A DNA stretch of 64,000 nt from Dipteris shenzhenensis. Lineage: Eukaryota > Polypodiophyta > Polypodiopsida > Gleicheniales. Every line of letters begins with the position of its first letter. The first letter of the stretch is position 1. The notes under the pieces are model-generated. The model was not told the DNA's origin and did not search any database. It saw only the letters and a list, made by a program, of their open reading frames with translations. This document shows, piece by piece, positions 21,830 through 30,783 of the stretch. Where the stretch lies: assembly GCA_047967505.1 (NCBI GenBank), contig CM106538.1, one strand, 5' to 3'. A program made the translations under genes and the position numbers.

Positions 21830-22330
21830 ATTCCTCATCAAAGATTACATCTCTAGAGATAAGGACCTTGTGGTTGATGGGATCATACAACTTGTATGCT
21901 TTGCTTTCTTCACTGTAGCCGACCATGATGACATTTTTCTAACCTTCTAATGGTTTCATCTCTGTGAACCATTCCTTATGCTTTGTCATGTGAGATGATG
22001 CACCCTATCGATGACCAAGGATCCTATTCTGCGTGGTTGACTTGAGAGTTGAAATCCTCTTTTGGATTAAAATCAGTGTGTACACTGTATAAGTTTCCTG
22101 TGCATTTGCTCATTTGCAAGAAACATATTCCCATGTTCCTTTGCAAAATGACTATGACTACAATGTCCACCACAATGATTTCCTCTTCTACAGAAATTTC
22201 CTCGATTGCTATTGCATTGACTGCCTTGGTCATATTGCTTCTTGTGGCAATCTCTTTCATAGTGTCCAAACTTATGACAGTAGTTGTACTGGATGTTTGA
22301 CACATTGGTGGATGCATTCCCTGGTCCTTG
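21830..22330 (-). pseudogene. Out-of-place gag CCHC knuckle plus protease module
   Basis: On the minus strand from 22303 there is YCHKFGHYERDCHK, a gag zinc knuckle (C-x3-GH-x4-C in part), then FLANEQMHRKLIQC, then protease-site sequence (GASSHMTKHKEWFTEMKPLE), which joins directly to KNVIMVGYSEESKAYKLYDP, the end of integrase. In a normal copia element CCHC and protease precede integrase; here they follow the integrase core at 22380-22724. A second protease copy is in its proper place at 23276. Confidence 0.75.
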
Positions 22331-23276
22331 GAATCTTCCTCAATTGGAATGATTTCCTCTTTGTTGATTCTGATGTTGCTGAGGATGATGCTAATGTTGA
22401 TGCCGCCGACTCTGACTTTGCTGACCTCTTTCTGCCCGTTTGGTTTTCTACCATGGCTTTGAATTTTTGAAATCTGGAAAACACTTCAGATTCCTCTTTA
22501 AGAAAGTAGACCCAACAATATCTGCTATAGTCATCGATGAAAGTAAAGTAGTAAAGTGAACCATTGATGTTGCGTGTCTGGGCATAACCCCATACATCTG
22601 TATGTATCAAATGAAGAATACCTTTAGCTTGAGAGGTGCTTCTGCTGAACTCTGGTTCTCTTTTGTTTGCTGAAGCAGTATGCTTCGCAAGCTTTTCCAA
22701 GAAATTGTAGCGTAGGAATCCCAATTGCCATATTCTAATTACTAAGATCTATCAAGCCTTGAAACTGACATGTCCATAACTCTTGTGCCATTTTGTCGAA
22801 TAGTGGCATCTGTTGCGATTGAGCTGACATGGCATGCAAATTTGGTACTGTAGCTAGTATTCTAAACAAGCATCCTTCCTTAACAGATTTTCCTACTAGC
22901 TAAAATCCTCTGGATTTGTCTCTGATAGTGCATTCATCTCCATCGAAGATGACTCGGTAGTTGTGTTCCATCATTTGACCTATAGACAAGAGGTTCTTGC
23001 TGAGCTTCGAAACATAGAGCATCTTTCACCAATCCTTTCGTACCATGAAATGGTTCATAGGGATATGCGTGTCCCTTATACTAGATTAGGTGTACTATTT
23101 ACCATGTAGAAGACATTCTTCTTAACTTCTAATGGTTTCATCTCTGTGAACCATTCGTGATGCTTTGTCATATGAGATGATGCACCGCTATTGATGTACC
23201 AAGGATCTTGACCTGCTTGGTCGACTTGATAACTGTAATCCTCTTTTGAATTGCAATCAATGTCTAAATACACCAC
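22330..23276 (-). pseudogene. Copia-1 protease and integrase N-terminal half
   Basis: From 23276 on the minus strand there is WYINSGASSHMTKHHEWFTE, the copia aspartic protease site with DSG changed to NSG. Degenerate GAG-pre-integrase sequence follows, then the integrase core with LIHTDVWGYAQTRN and YYFTFIDDYSRYCWVYFLK (catalytic Asp in HTD and the FIDDYSR block). It stops at KAMVENQTG, where the misplaced gag-protease module starts, so the integrase C-terminal half including its catalytic Glu is missing here. Confidence 0.85.
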
Positions 23277-23299
23277 CGTATCGATCTTCTTCTTCTTTT

Positions 23300-25430
23300 T
23301 GGGTTTAAAAAAAAGTTTTTTTTATATCAGAATATCATCATCATCATAAGTATTTACATGTCCTTTGATAAAGAACAATCAGCCCCCATGGGGAGAGTTT
23401 CATCAAAACATTTCTGAAGTAAAACATAAACAGTAGCAGCAGAATCAAAAGAGGGGGACATAAGAGTCCTCAGTGTCATTTGTATTGTCATCATTCAAGT
23501 AATCAGAATAATTGAAACTGTCTGAATCTCTAAAGTTGTCAATGTCATTTGCATGGGCTTCACAAGATGAGTCAGGTTCCTTTTTTACCTTTGTGGAGGG
23601 TATTTAATTAAGAAACTAAGTGATCTCAGCAGGGACTTCAAAGTGTGTGGAATTATCGATCCCAAAGCAGCTTTGAGTGTGTTCTTGTAAGTTAGCATTG
23701 AAGAGGGCAACCTCTGCTTGGAAAGTGTGGGTCAGTTCTATTATTTTCTTCTGGTCTTGTTTAGCCACTTAACACACAATAAGTCAGCTTGCAAAATAAC
23801 TTGATTAAATTAATATTATTCCTAGTTATTCATATAAACCAAAGTGCATGTGCTCTCATGGGTGACCAAGTGTCCTGTTTTGTCCTTGAAGAGTCTCCAA
23901 GCAAGATGGCCTTCCAATTCACTGTTCCCGTGTCTCCAGTTGGACTATTTTCCATACCTTTCTAGACACTGGACAAGCCACAAAGAGATGGAAGATATCT
24001 TCATTGGTAGAGGGACAATTCATACATTTACCATTACCCTTCCCAATCCTGAGTCCTCTGATATTGGTCCACACAGCTTTATGCAATATGAGCCACATCA
24101 TGGAAAATACTTTGTTTGGAATTGAAGGAGACCAGATGGCACAGAACTTGAATTTCCATTTCTCTTTGGAGCCATGAAGTTTCCACCTGTCATTAAGAAC
24201 CCTATAGAGATCACCCATGCCCCTGCTTGGTGTGGGTATAGGGAAGAAACAGGAACTTTCCACCCAGCTATACACAAGGAAAGATCCCCCCTTCCATTGT
24301 TGGCTGCCACTCCAAAGATGTATTCTACTCAGAACAAGTGACTAGCTTTTGTTGTTTAGACTGAACTCTCTCCTAATCTCTACCCAAGTTTTCCACCTTA
24401 GTTTAGATCTGTTCCACAGTTGCCCCCAGCTTTGCAAACCCTTTTTAAATAGAAGAGCTGCCTTGGCTATCTCTTCATAAAAAAGGACAGCTTCTTTGAA
24501 AATAACAGAAATCCAAATTGAGTCCAAGGTCATAAAGGCACCTTTACTTGAGAAGACAATTTGGCTTTTAATCCCCTCAAAAGCTGTCCAAAGAGAGACC
24601 CAAAGCTAGCTGCCTTTAGGTTTGTAGGGTTATGGGTTACAAATAGCTGACAGCATGGGGTAGTTTTTCCACTTGAGGACTCTGAGGGGTCTTAGGGAGC
24701 TGACATTCCTAAAGAGAAGTTGAGCCCAGTCTTTAATAGGGTTTAGGATTGCCTTTAAAATCCAAGTTGAGGAGAGTTTCAGAGCAGCCTATTCTGTGTC
24801 ACTAACACCTAATCCACCCTCTTGCTTGGGTTTGATACAGAAGTCCCACCTGACCTTGGGTATCTTGCCTCCCCATAGAAAGATCTGCAGGTTTTTATGA
24901 ATATGTTAGTTCCAACTTTGGAGGGGTACCAAGCTGTGAGGTAGAAGATAACAATAGGATAAATGCAATGGTTAAGAACAATTCTTCTTCCTGCCAAACA
25001 AGCCTGAAATCCTCTCCATTTCTCCATCTTGTTTTGGAATTTGTTCATGTTCACCAGTCCCACCTTTGCTTGAGGGAAATATCAAACCCCATGGGGATAC
25101 CCAGCAGCCTAAAGACTGAGCCATGCTTGACACTCTGGCATCCCATCCCTTCCAACACTTGCTGTTCATCACCTTTAAGAGTTGCATATCCAGTTTTAGA
25201 GTGATTGATTTTGGACCAAGAGGCTTTGCAAAATATATCTAAAGACTCCATGGCCACCTTGATATATTGTGACTCATTCTTAAGGGTTAAGTTTGTATCA
25301 TCAACAAACTATTGACAGATAAGTTGCTTGCCTAAGGGTAGCTCAATACCTTTCAACTTGTTTTCTTGGCTTTGTTGATGGAGAAGCCATCCCAGGGAGG
25401 GAAACTCTGGTTGATTTGGTTTCTTAGTGT
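23300..25430 (-). mobile_element. LINE-1, L1-type non-LTR element inserted in Copia-1
   Basis: It is minus-oriented, 5'-truncated and inserted in copia gag. Frames from 25257 downwards give the RT thumb side (DIFCKASWSKINHSKTGYAT, LLGIPMGFDISLKQRWDW, VLNHCIYPIVIFYLTAWYPS). Further on come the zf-RVT domain (WLILHKAVWTNIRGLRIGKG followed by CMNCPSTNEDIFHLFVACP) and a 3' untranslated part with CTCCCCATGGGGG. The A-rich 3' end shows on the plus strand as a T-rich run near 23316. The catalytic YADD region is missing because of truncation. It is the same family as the element at 46225-49512. TSDs were not resolved. Confidence 0.85.
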
Positions 25431-25434
25431 GAGA

Positions 25435-26155
25435 ATCCTAGAAATGTTCTTGGAATCGTAGAGAGATGTGAACATATCCCATGCTTCTTTTGATGTCTTG
25501 ACGGTGTTCATCTATCCTAGCATGACATCTTGCACATTCTTCTTGATCAGATGATATGCATACTTGTCTTTCTTGTCCCATTCTGCCTCTGCTCGGGCAA
25601 TGGAAAGATCTGCTATAGGTGCAAAAACTGTTTGTGTAGATGGAGATCCTGCTATAGATCTCGCGACTCGTGTTGTGACAATAGGTGGAGTAGAGCTACT
25701 ACTGGCTAGATCATCCAATGGTCTAGGTGTAGATCCATCAACATACTCCCATTTGTCCTGAAGTACAAGAATGGTCCATGGATGATTTTTCATGTTAGTT
25801 TCATTAAGAAGTGAAATTTTTATATTGGTATCGAAAGTTTGTATGGCCTATGAAAAATAAATCTTTGAAATATTTGCTAGGATTTGAAACTTTTATGCTA
25901 CAAAAATAAAAGTTTCGCCAGGATTTACATCTTTTACTTCAAAATTATGAAGAAAATATATAAAAGCATACTATCTTCTATCAATATTGTGAAACTAAAA
26001 ATTTGCTCGATAAACTTTCGCCAAAATTTTATTTTAATAAATAAGTATAGTTTCGATAAAAACATCCATGGAATGGTCTCCATTTGGTATTTCCATGTGC
26101 CATAATTGGAGTTGTCTAGCTTAGTAGATGCCTCTAGATTGAGGTTGCTAGTCAT
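25435..26155 (-). pseudogene. Copia-1 gag, interrupted
   Basis: From the ATG at 26155 on the minus strand there is LEASTKLDNSNYGTWKYQME, the conserved copia gag start. After the AT-rich insertion it resumes at 25793 with DKWEYVDGSTPRPLDDLASS, WDKKDKYAYHLIKKNVQDVM and SKEAWDMFTSLYDS, the UBN2-type gag body, and ends at the LINE junction near 25430. A stop at 25512 and the insertions inactivate it. The zinc knuckle that should follow is found only in the misplaced module at 22.1-22.3 kb. Confidence 0.8.
25795..26068. mobile_element. AT-rich MITE-like insertion in gag
   Basis: About 270 very AT-rich bases separate two halves of gag. Near the edges are TATCGAAAGTTTG (25826-25838) and an inverted partner AGTTTCGATA (26049-26058), and inner copies of AAAGTTTCGCCAGGATTT-like words occur at 25908 and 26010. 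Imperfect terminal inverted repeats and small size suggest a MITE. An intron is unlikely because I see no convincing GT-AG pair in frame. Boundaries are approximate. Confidence 0.4.
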
Positions 26156-27004
26156 AGAAATGGTGCAAGAGATGTACTTAAAGTGTCATGAAAATCACCG
26201 TCTGAATCAACTGCAAAACACTGACTCTGGTAAGTGAAGTCTGAACTATTGGTGAAGGTAGAAATAAAATATATATTCCAATCTGAATCACAAGGCTTGT
26301 GGAAAATGATGCTGGGAATAGCCAAGAGGCTTTACAAGGCTCAAAATGATGTGCACAAATGCCTGATTAAAGGCTTCACATTAATGTTGGCAATGTGAAG
26401 TGAAAATGTGCTATAGTCTTCAATTTGCCCACTGATACAATGTGCCCATACCACTAAAGATTGCTCACTGAATTGATGAACGTCAGGTTTCAGGTAATGT
26501 GATGATGTGAAACCGTATGTGAGCATAGGGATTGACTCCAAGTAGGAACTAGTCGGGACTTTTGGACATGGCTTAGATTGGCAACTTGAACTATCTCCTC
26601 TATGGCGGTCTAGTCTACTTTGATCTAGATCTAGACCAACTATCAATCGAAGAAAAGAAAAGCAAATAATTTCTTTTTATTTGGTTCTTTTTATATGTTG
26701 GGTCAGATGTGTCGATGTAAAGGTGGATGTACGTGAAAGAAGTGGATTTGTCGATGAGGTTCAAAAGTGAGTGATACTTGCACCAAAATGTGTGCATAAT
26801 GTGATGAGCGTGTAGAGCACAAAAAATCGAGTGATTTTACTTTTTGAAGCGCCCTCAAATTCTTCCTGGATCAAGAGATACGACTTGATCTAGGTGGAGG
26901 GGCAAAAAAAGAGTGCAAAGTGATGTGGCCATTGTGTTCACATGCAAGGGTGTGCCTGCCAAGAGGTGTGCCAGTGGAGGAGTGTGCTGATCTATCCAAA
27001 GCCA

Positions 27005-28371
27005 GGTCCTAGTTGCAAAAGTATTTGCACAGCAATATGGTCACGATTATGATGAGACTTATGCTCCAGTAGCAAAGATGGATTCCATATGGTTCTTGAT
27101 ATCACTAGCGACACAAGCAGTAGATGGAATGTGTGCCAGTTCGATGTCAAGATTGCATTTCTCAATGGTTACCTAGATGAGGATGTCTAAATGCAAGAAC
27201 CAGTAGGTTATGTTGAACCAGGAAAGGAGAATCAGGTTTGCCATCTTAAGAAAAATCTCTACAGCTTAAAGCAAGCACCCAAAAGTTGGTACAGCAGAAT
27301 CAACGAGTATTTTGCTGATCTGGGATACATGAAATCCAATGAAAATCATACTCTCTATTATAAAGTTCAAGGGGAAGACATCAATATTACACTTTTGTAT
27401 GTAGATGATCTGATTGTGACCGGAAGCAAGGATAGCTTCATCGAGAAATTAAAACAAGACTTATCTACAGAGTTCGACATGAAAGATCTTAGACTTATGC
27501 ACTATTGTCTTGGAATTGAGTCTTGGAGAGATTCAGACAATGCCTTTATGAGTCAGCCCAAATATGTTCATGACAGTCTCCTGAAGAAGTTTCATATGGT
27601 AGATTGTCAGATTGCAGCCAGTCCCATGGAATAGAGTTTGAAACGTACTAAAGATTTAGAAAAGCCTACAGTCAATGATAGGTACTACCGGCAGCTCATT
27701 GAATCTCTTATATATCCAACTATCACACGGCTAGATAATTGTTATGCAGTAAGTTCACTTGCACAGTTTATGGAAAATCCAAAATAGTCTCACTCGAATG
27801 CAGCCAAAAGAGTCTTGAGATACATCATGGGGAAAAGATAGTTTGGGATAGAATATAGAGGAAGTCATCCAAGGTGCATGGATACCGTGACAGTGACTAT
27901 GTTGGAGATCATGACACCAAGAGATCGACATAGGAATATACATTTTTCCTTGGTCAAGGTGCTATATCATGGTTGTCAAACAAACAACCAACTGTTTCTT
28001 TGTCTTTGACTAAAGCAGAATATAGGGCACTCACTATAGGTGCATGTGAGGCTATATGGCTCAAAAGAGTATTGTTGGAAATAGGTTACTTTGATGAATC
28101 AAAGCCAACAACAATATACTTTGATAATCAATCAGCTCAAGCATTGGCCAAGAATCTAGTATATCACTCCAAGACAAAGCACATTGATGTCAGAGAGCAC
28201 TTCATCAGAGAAAGAGTGTTACTTGTCGGTGATATCACACAGCAACATTATGATAGCAAAGAGAATGTTTTAGACATCTTTACCAAACCACTCGGTAAAG
28301 AGATTTTTGAGAAACACCGACAAGCTCTTGGTTTGACTCAAAGGAAGGACATTCCCATTATAGGGGGGTGA
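27005..28371 (+). pseudogene. Copia-2 reverse transcriptase and RNase H
   Basis: The 27191-27634 frame carries NLYSLKQAPKSWYSRINEYF, ITLLYVDDLIVTGSKDSFIE (catalytic YVDD intact) and LSTEFDMKDLRLMHYCLGIE. 27973-28371 carries the RNase H half with SKTKHIDVREHFIRERVL and ENVLDIFTKPLGKEIFEKHR, the normal end of copia pol. Stops near 27189, 27634 and 27787 and a disrupted stretch at 27640-27960 break the frame. It resembles the functional domain order but is not a continuous gene. Confidence 0.9.
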
Positions 28372-28459
28372 TGGAATGTAATTCTCAGTCCTTCTTCAAT
28401 TCCCCAGAAACATCATCTTGAGGGAAGGCCTACTTCATGATGTTGATCTTGAGGGAAGG

Positions 28460-28690
28460 TGTTGTGAGACCATGCTCAACATCATGTGATTACATGTGCA
28501 TAGCACTAACACATATAGAGTGCTATACATGAAAGGGTTAGATGCCCTAACCCTAATCCTAAATGGGTTTGTATACATTCTACATTTTTAACCAAATCTA
28601 GTATACAGTTAGTCATTTGTGATGTGCTCACTAGGTGTGCCCTCTCTCCTCATCTCCACTCTTCTCCTCTCCCCTCTTCATATTTTGTCA
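28460..28690 (+). repeat. Copia-2 3' LTR
   Basis: 231 bases from TGTTGTGAGACC to TATTTTGTCA, preceded by the purine tract GAGGGAAGG. It contains GTGCTATACATGAAAGGGTTAG, a slightly changed TATA segment, and CCCTAACCCTAATCCTAA. Confidence 0.9.
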
Positions 28691-29024
28691 AAAAGACCCA
28701 AAGAACAGCAATCAAACTGGCCTAGGAGCCAATCATGCAGTGAAAGTGCTCCGATAGCCCCAAATGAAAGGGCAAAATCATGAAGAAATGACGGGAGAAA
28801 ATCTTGAAGCCCTGACCATAGGAAAAGACCCGATAGAAGGTACGTACAAAGAAATAGATGGCCACCTCCTGCCCCAACAAGGAGAGATAAATAATCAGGG
28901 CAATCCCATGCTGGCACAAGGAGATAGAAATATGGAAAAGATGGCATACTCTAGCTAGCAAAGGGACAAACGATCAACATAAACACCGCACCTCGGGTCA
29001 ATTGCTGCTGCGAATTACAATCAA
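28691..29024. other. No gene recognised
   Basis: Overlapping short frames on both strands (28764-28958 plus, 28947-28678 minus) lack known domains. I looked for the missing end of the hAT fragment (CERNWS) here and did not find it. Confidence 0.45.
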
Positions 29025-29789
29025 GTGCCTTTGTCAAATCACAATTATGGAAGGAGCTCTTCAGAAGATGTGCAAGAGCTAGGAAGGATGAGAAGAAGAA
29101 GAATTCGCTTCTTCTTTGTCCATACTTCATGTCATCTTGGGGAACAAGAATTGTCTACAATCACGTATCATGAAGATGCCCAAGCCCATGCTACCAATGC
29201 TGATCTATGGAAAAACCACAAAGGAGACATACATGCAGACAAAAAAGCGCGTAGGGCTCTGTTAGACAGTGGTTTCCATGGTCTAGAAAAAGATGCCTCC
29301 GTCGATGATGAAGATGCAAAAGAAAACCATAACCAAGAATATGATGCAGTGGCTGATTTTGAGGATAATCAAAATTTTCACGTTGAAGAAAATGGAAGCT
29401 ACAATAGACATGATGGTGATGATCTAGAGTCTCAGAATGACTCTCAAGAAGTAAATGAGAATGTAGATGATCCAGAACACGATCAACAAGTTGACGATCT
29501 TGAAAATGAAGAAGATCACTATGAATATGGTGACAATCCCGATGAAGATGACCACGAACAAGGAGATAGTGATGACGATCAAGAAGACACTTTAGAGTTC
29601 AATGAAGGACAGCAGGAGTACCTCGAGCCAGTATTCTTTTTCATTCTCTTGAGGGGGAATGAAATGTATCAAGTTCATGAAAAACTAATTGATACTACAA
29701 CAGCTCCATGGAAGACAATGATTGGATTAAAAATGAAGATGAAGTTAATCATGCTGGTTATCATTCAAGCAACATTAGATCCAGGGTAG
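29025..29789 (+). CDS. Acidic hypothetical ORF
   Basis: The 254-codon ORF opens with a basic stretch (ELGRMRRRRIRFFF). Between about residues 85 and 205 it turns into a very acidic, Asn- and Gln-rich part (for example NVDDPEHDQQVDDLENEEDH and DNPDEDDHEQGDSDDDQED), then ends in an ordinary tail. The first ATG was taken without a strong reason; in-frame sequence upstream is open to about 28996. No domain is recognised. The acidic part could be a disordered region of a nuclear or chromatin protein or of a transposon protein. Flanking sequence shows no introns or family match. It lies between Copia-2 and the OPT gene. It may be a pseudogene fragment. Confidence 0.35.
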   Translation: MPLSNHNYGRSSSEDVQELGRMRRRRIRFFFVHTSCHLGEQELSTITYHEDAQAHATNADLWKNHKGDIHADKKARRALLDSGFHGLEKDASVDDEDAKENHNQEYDAVADFEDNQNFHVEENGSYNRHDGDDLESQNDSQEVNENVDDPEHDQQVDDLENEEDHYEYGDNPDEDDHEQGDSDDDQEDTLEFNEGQQEYLEPVFFFILLRGNEMYQVHEKLIDTTTAPWKTMIGLKMKMKLIMLVIIQATLDPG

Positions 29790-30250
29790 ACTTAGCATAT
29801 AATTGACGATTCAACTGAGGTCACCTCCAACATGAAAATTGGTGCACATAATAACAATCACACATCCTTACTCTATTACTCATAAGACTGGTATTGGAAG
29901 ACGTAATGTCTCATTCACGCACACGACAGTGATCCGAGAGGTTACACCTCTTCATAACCGGTACCTGCAATGCTCCTACAAGATGTAACCGAATCAATCA
30001 ATCTACACACAATTCTATTCTACCCGTATGAGCGGCAACGCTATACACGAACTCAATTAGCATGAGCAGCGTGGCGAAACCGGGCTCTGCACCTTCAATT
30101 AGAAAGGGATGGCATAGTTTCTGACAAGAAAATTATACGTGGAAAGCTTCAATATAATAAATGACAGAATGTTAACTAGCAGAGCTGCATGCATGCAATA
30201 TTGTTGTGACGTTGTTGAAGCTGGCGCTGATCTCTCTCCACGTTGCAGTC
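29790..30250. other. No gene recognised
   Basis: Unique-looking non-coding sequence with short frames only. It forms the distal upstream region of the OPT gene. Confidence 0.4.
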
Positions 30251-30252
30251 AA

Positions 30253-30510
30253 CGAAGGTTGCATGAATGATAAAATCAACCAAGGTGCAAGCAACGAAGG
30301 TTGCATGGACGATAAAATCAACAAGGTTGCAAGCAACGAAGGTTGCATGGACGATAAAATCAACAAGCTGGCGCTCTCTGGGGCTTCTCTCGCGACTTTG
30401 CAAGCAACGAAGGTTGCATGAACGATAAAATCAACCAAAGTGGCAAGCAACGAAGGTTGAAAGAATGACAAAATCAACGATCGTTGCATGACTAATAAAA
30501 TCAACTATAC
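30253..30510 (+). repeat. 42-bp minisatellite upstream of the OPT gene
   Basis: The unit is AACGAAGGTTGCATGGACGA followed by TAAAATCAACAAGGTTGCAAGC. Copies start near 30253, 30295, 30337, 30408, 30451 and 30484. The third is lengthened by a 29-base insertion that repeats GGCGCTCTCTGGG-like sequence, and the last two are diverged. It lies about 300 bases before the OPT start codon. Confidence 0.85.
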
Positions 30511-30783
30511 GTGAGTGTGAGATAAGGGCTGCAGGGAAGGCTGTGACAGTTGATCATAAAGCCTAGATATAACCAGAGATGAGAGCTGCATAGGCCAGTT
30601 GAAAGCTTCATCGGATAAAACTTTCCTTTGTCCTTGAAGACAGAATCCTCCAACACGTGATTGTCTCTCTCCTCCTCATTTCGCCTGCAGCCCTTTTCAT
30701 GTATCAAAACCTCCAACATCTGTAACTTTCGTCTTCTGCACCAAGCTCCCAAACTTGTTTCTCGATCGTTTGCTTCATTGAAA

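Larger units (their letters stand above)
19703..26990 (-). mobile_element. Copia-1, rearranged Ty1/Copia retrotransposon
   Basis: It is oriented minus: 3' LTR 19703-19959, purine tract just inside it (GAGGGAAGG on the minus strand, 19961-19970), RNase H and reverse transcriptase to about 21710, a duplicated CCHC-protease module, integrase, protease, then gag up to the ATG at 26155. A LINE (23300-25430) and an AT-rich segment (25795-26068) interrupt it. 26156-26990 is probable leader. A 5' LTR matching the 3' LTR is not present, so the element is incomplete; the upstream boundary is where Copia-2 begins. Confidence 0.85.
26995..28690 (+). mobile_element. Copia-2, 5'-truncated Copia element
   Basis: It is plus-oriented, beginning abruptly inside reverse transcriptase (AKVFAQQYGHDYDETYAPVA, about 27015) and running to a complete 3' LTR. 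It is the same family as Copia-1, with which it lies head-to-head so that their LTRs are at the outer ends (19703 and 28690). Gag, protease, integrase and 5' LTR are missing. Confidence 0.85.

Noticed and set aside
22114-22470. 118-codon plus-strand ORF
   Set aside because: Shadow of Copia-1 gag and integrase on the minus strand.
27191-28371. Active reverse transcriptase in Copia-2
   Set aside because: YVDD is intact but several stops and the missing 5' half exclude an autonomous element.
30172-30504. 110-codon minus-strand ORF with repeated IVHATFVAC
   Set aside because: Product of the 42-bp minisatellite, whose length is a multiple of three.
30661-30783. N-terminal extension of the OPT protein
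   Set aside because: The frame would start with TTG; the first ATG at 30784 gives a length and N-terminus typical of the family.
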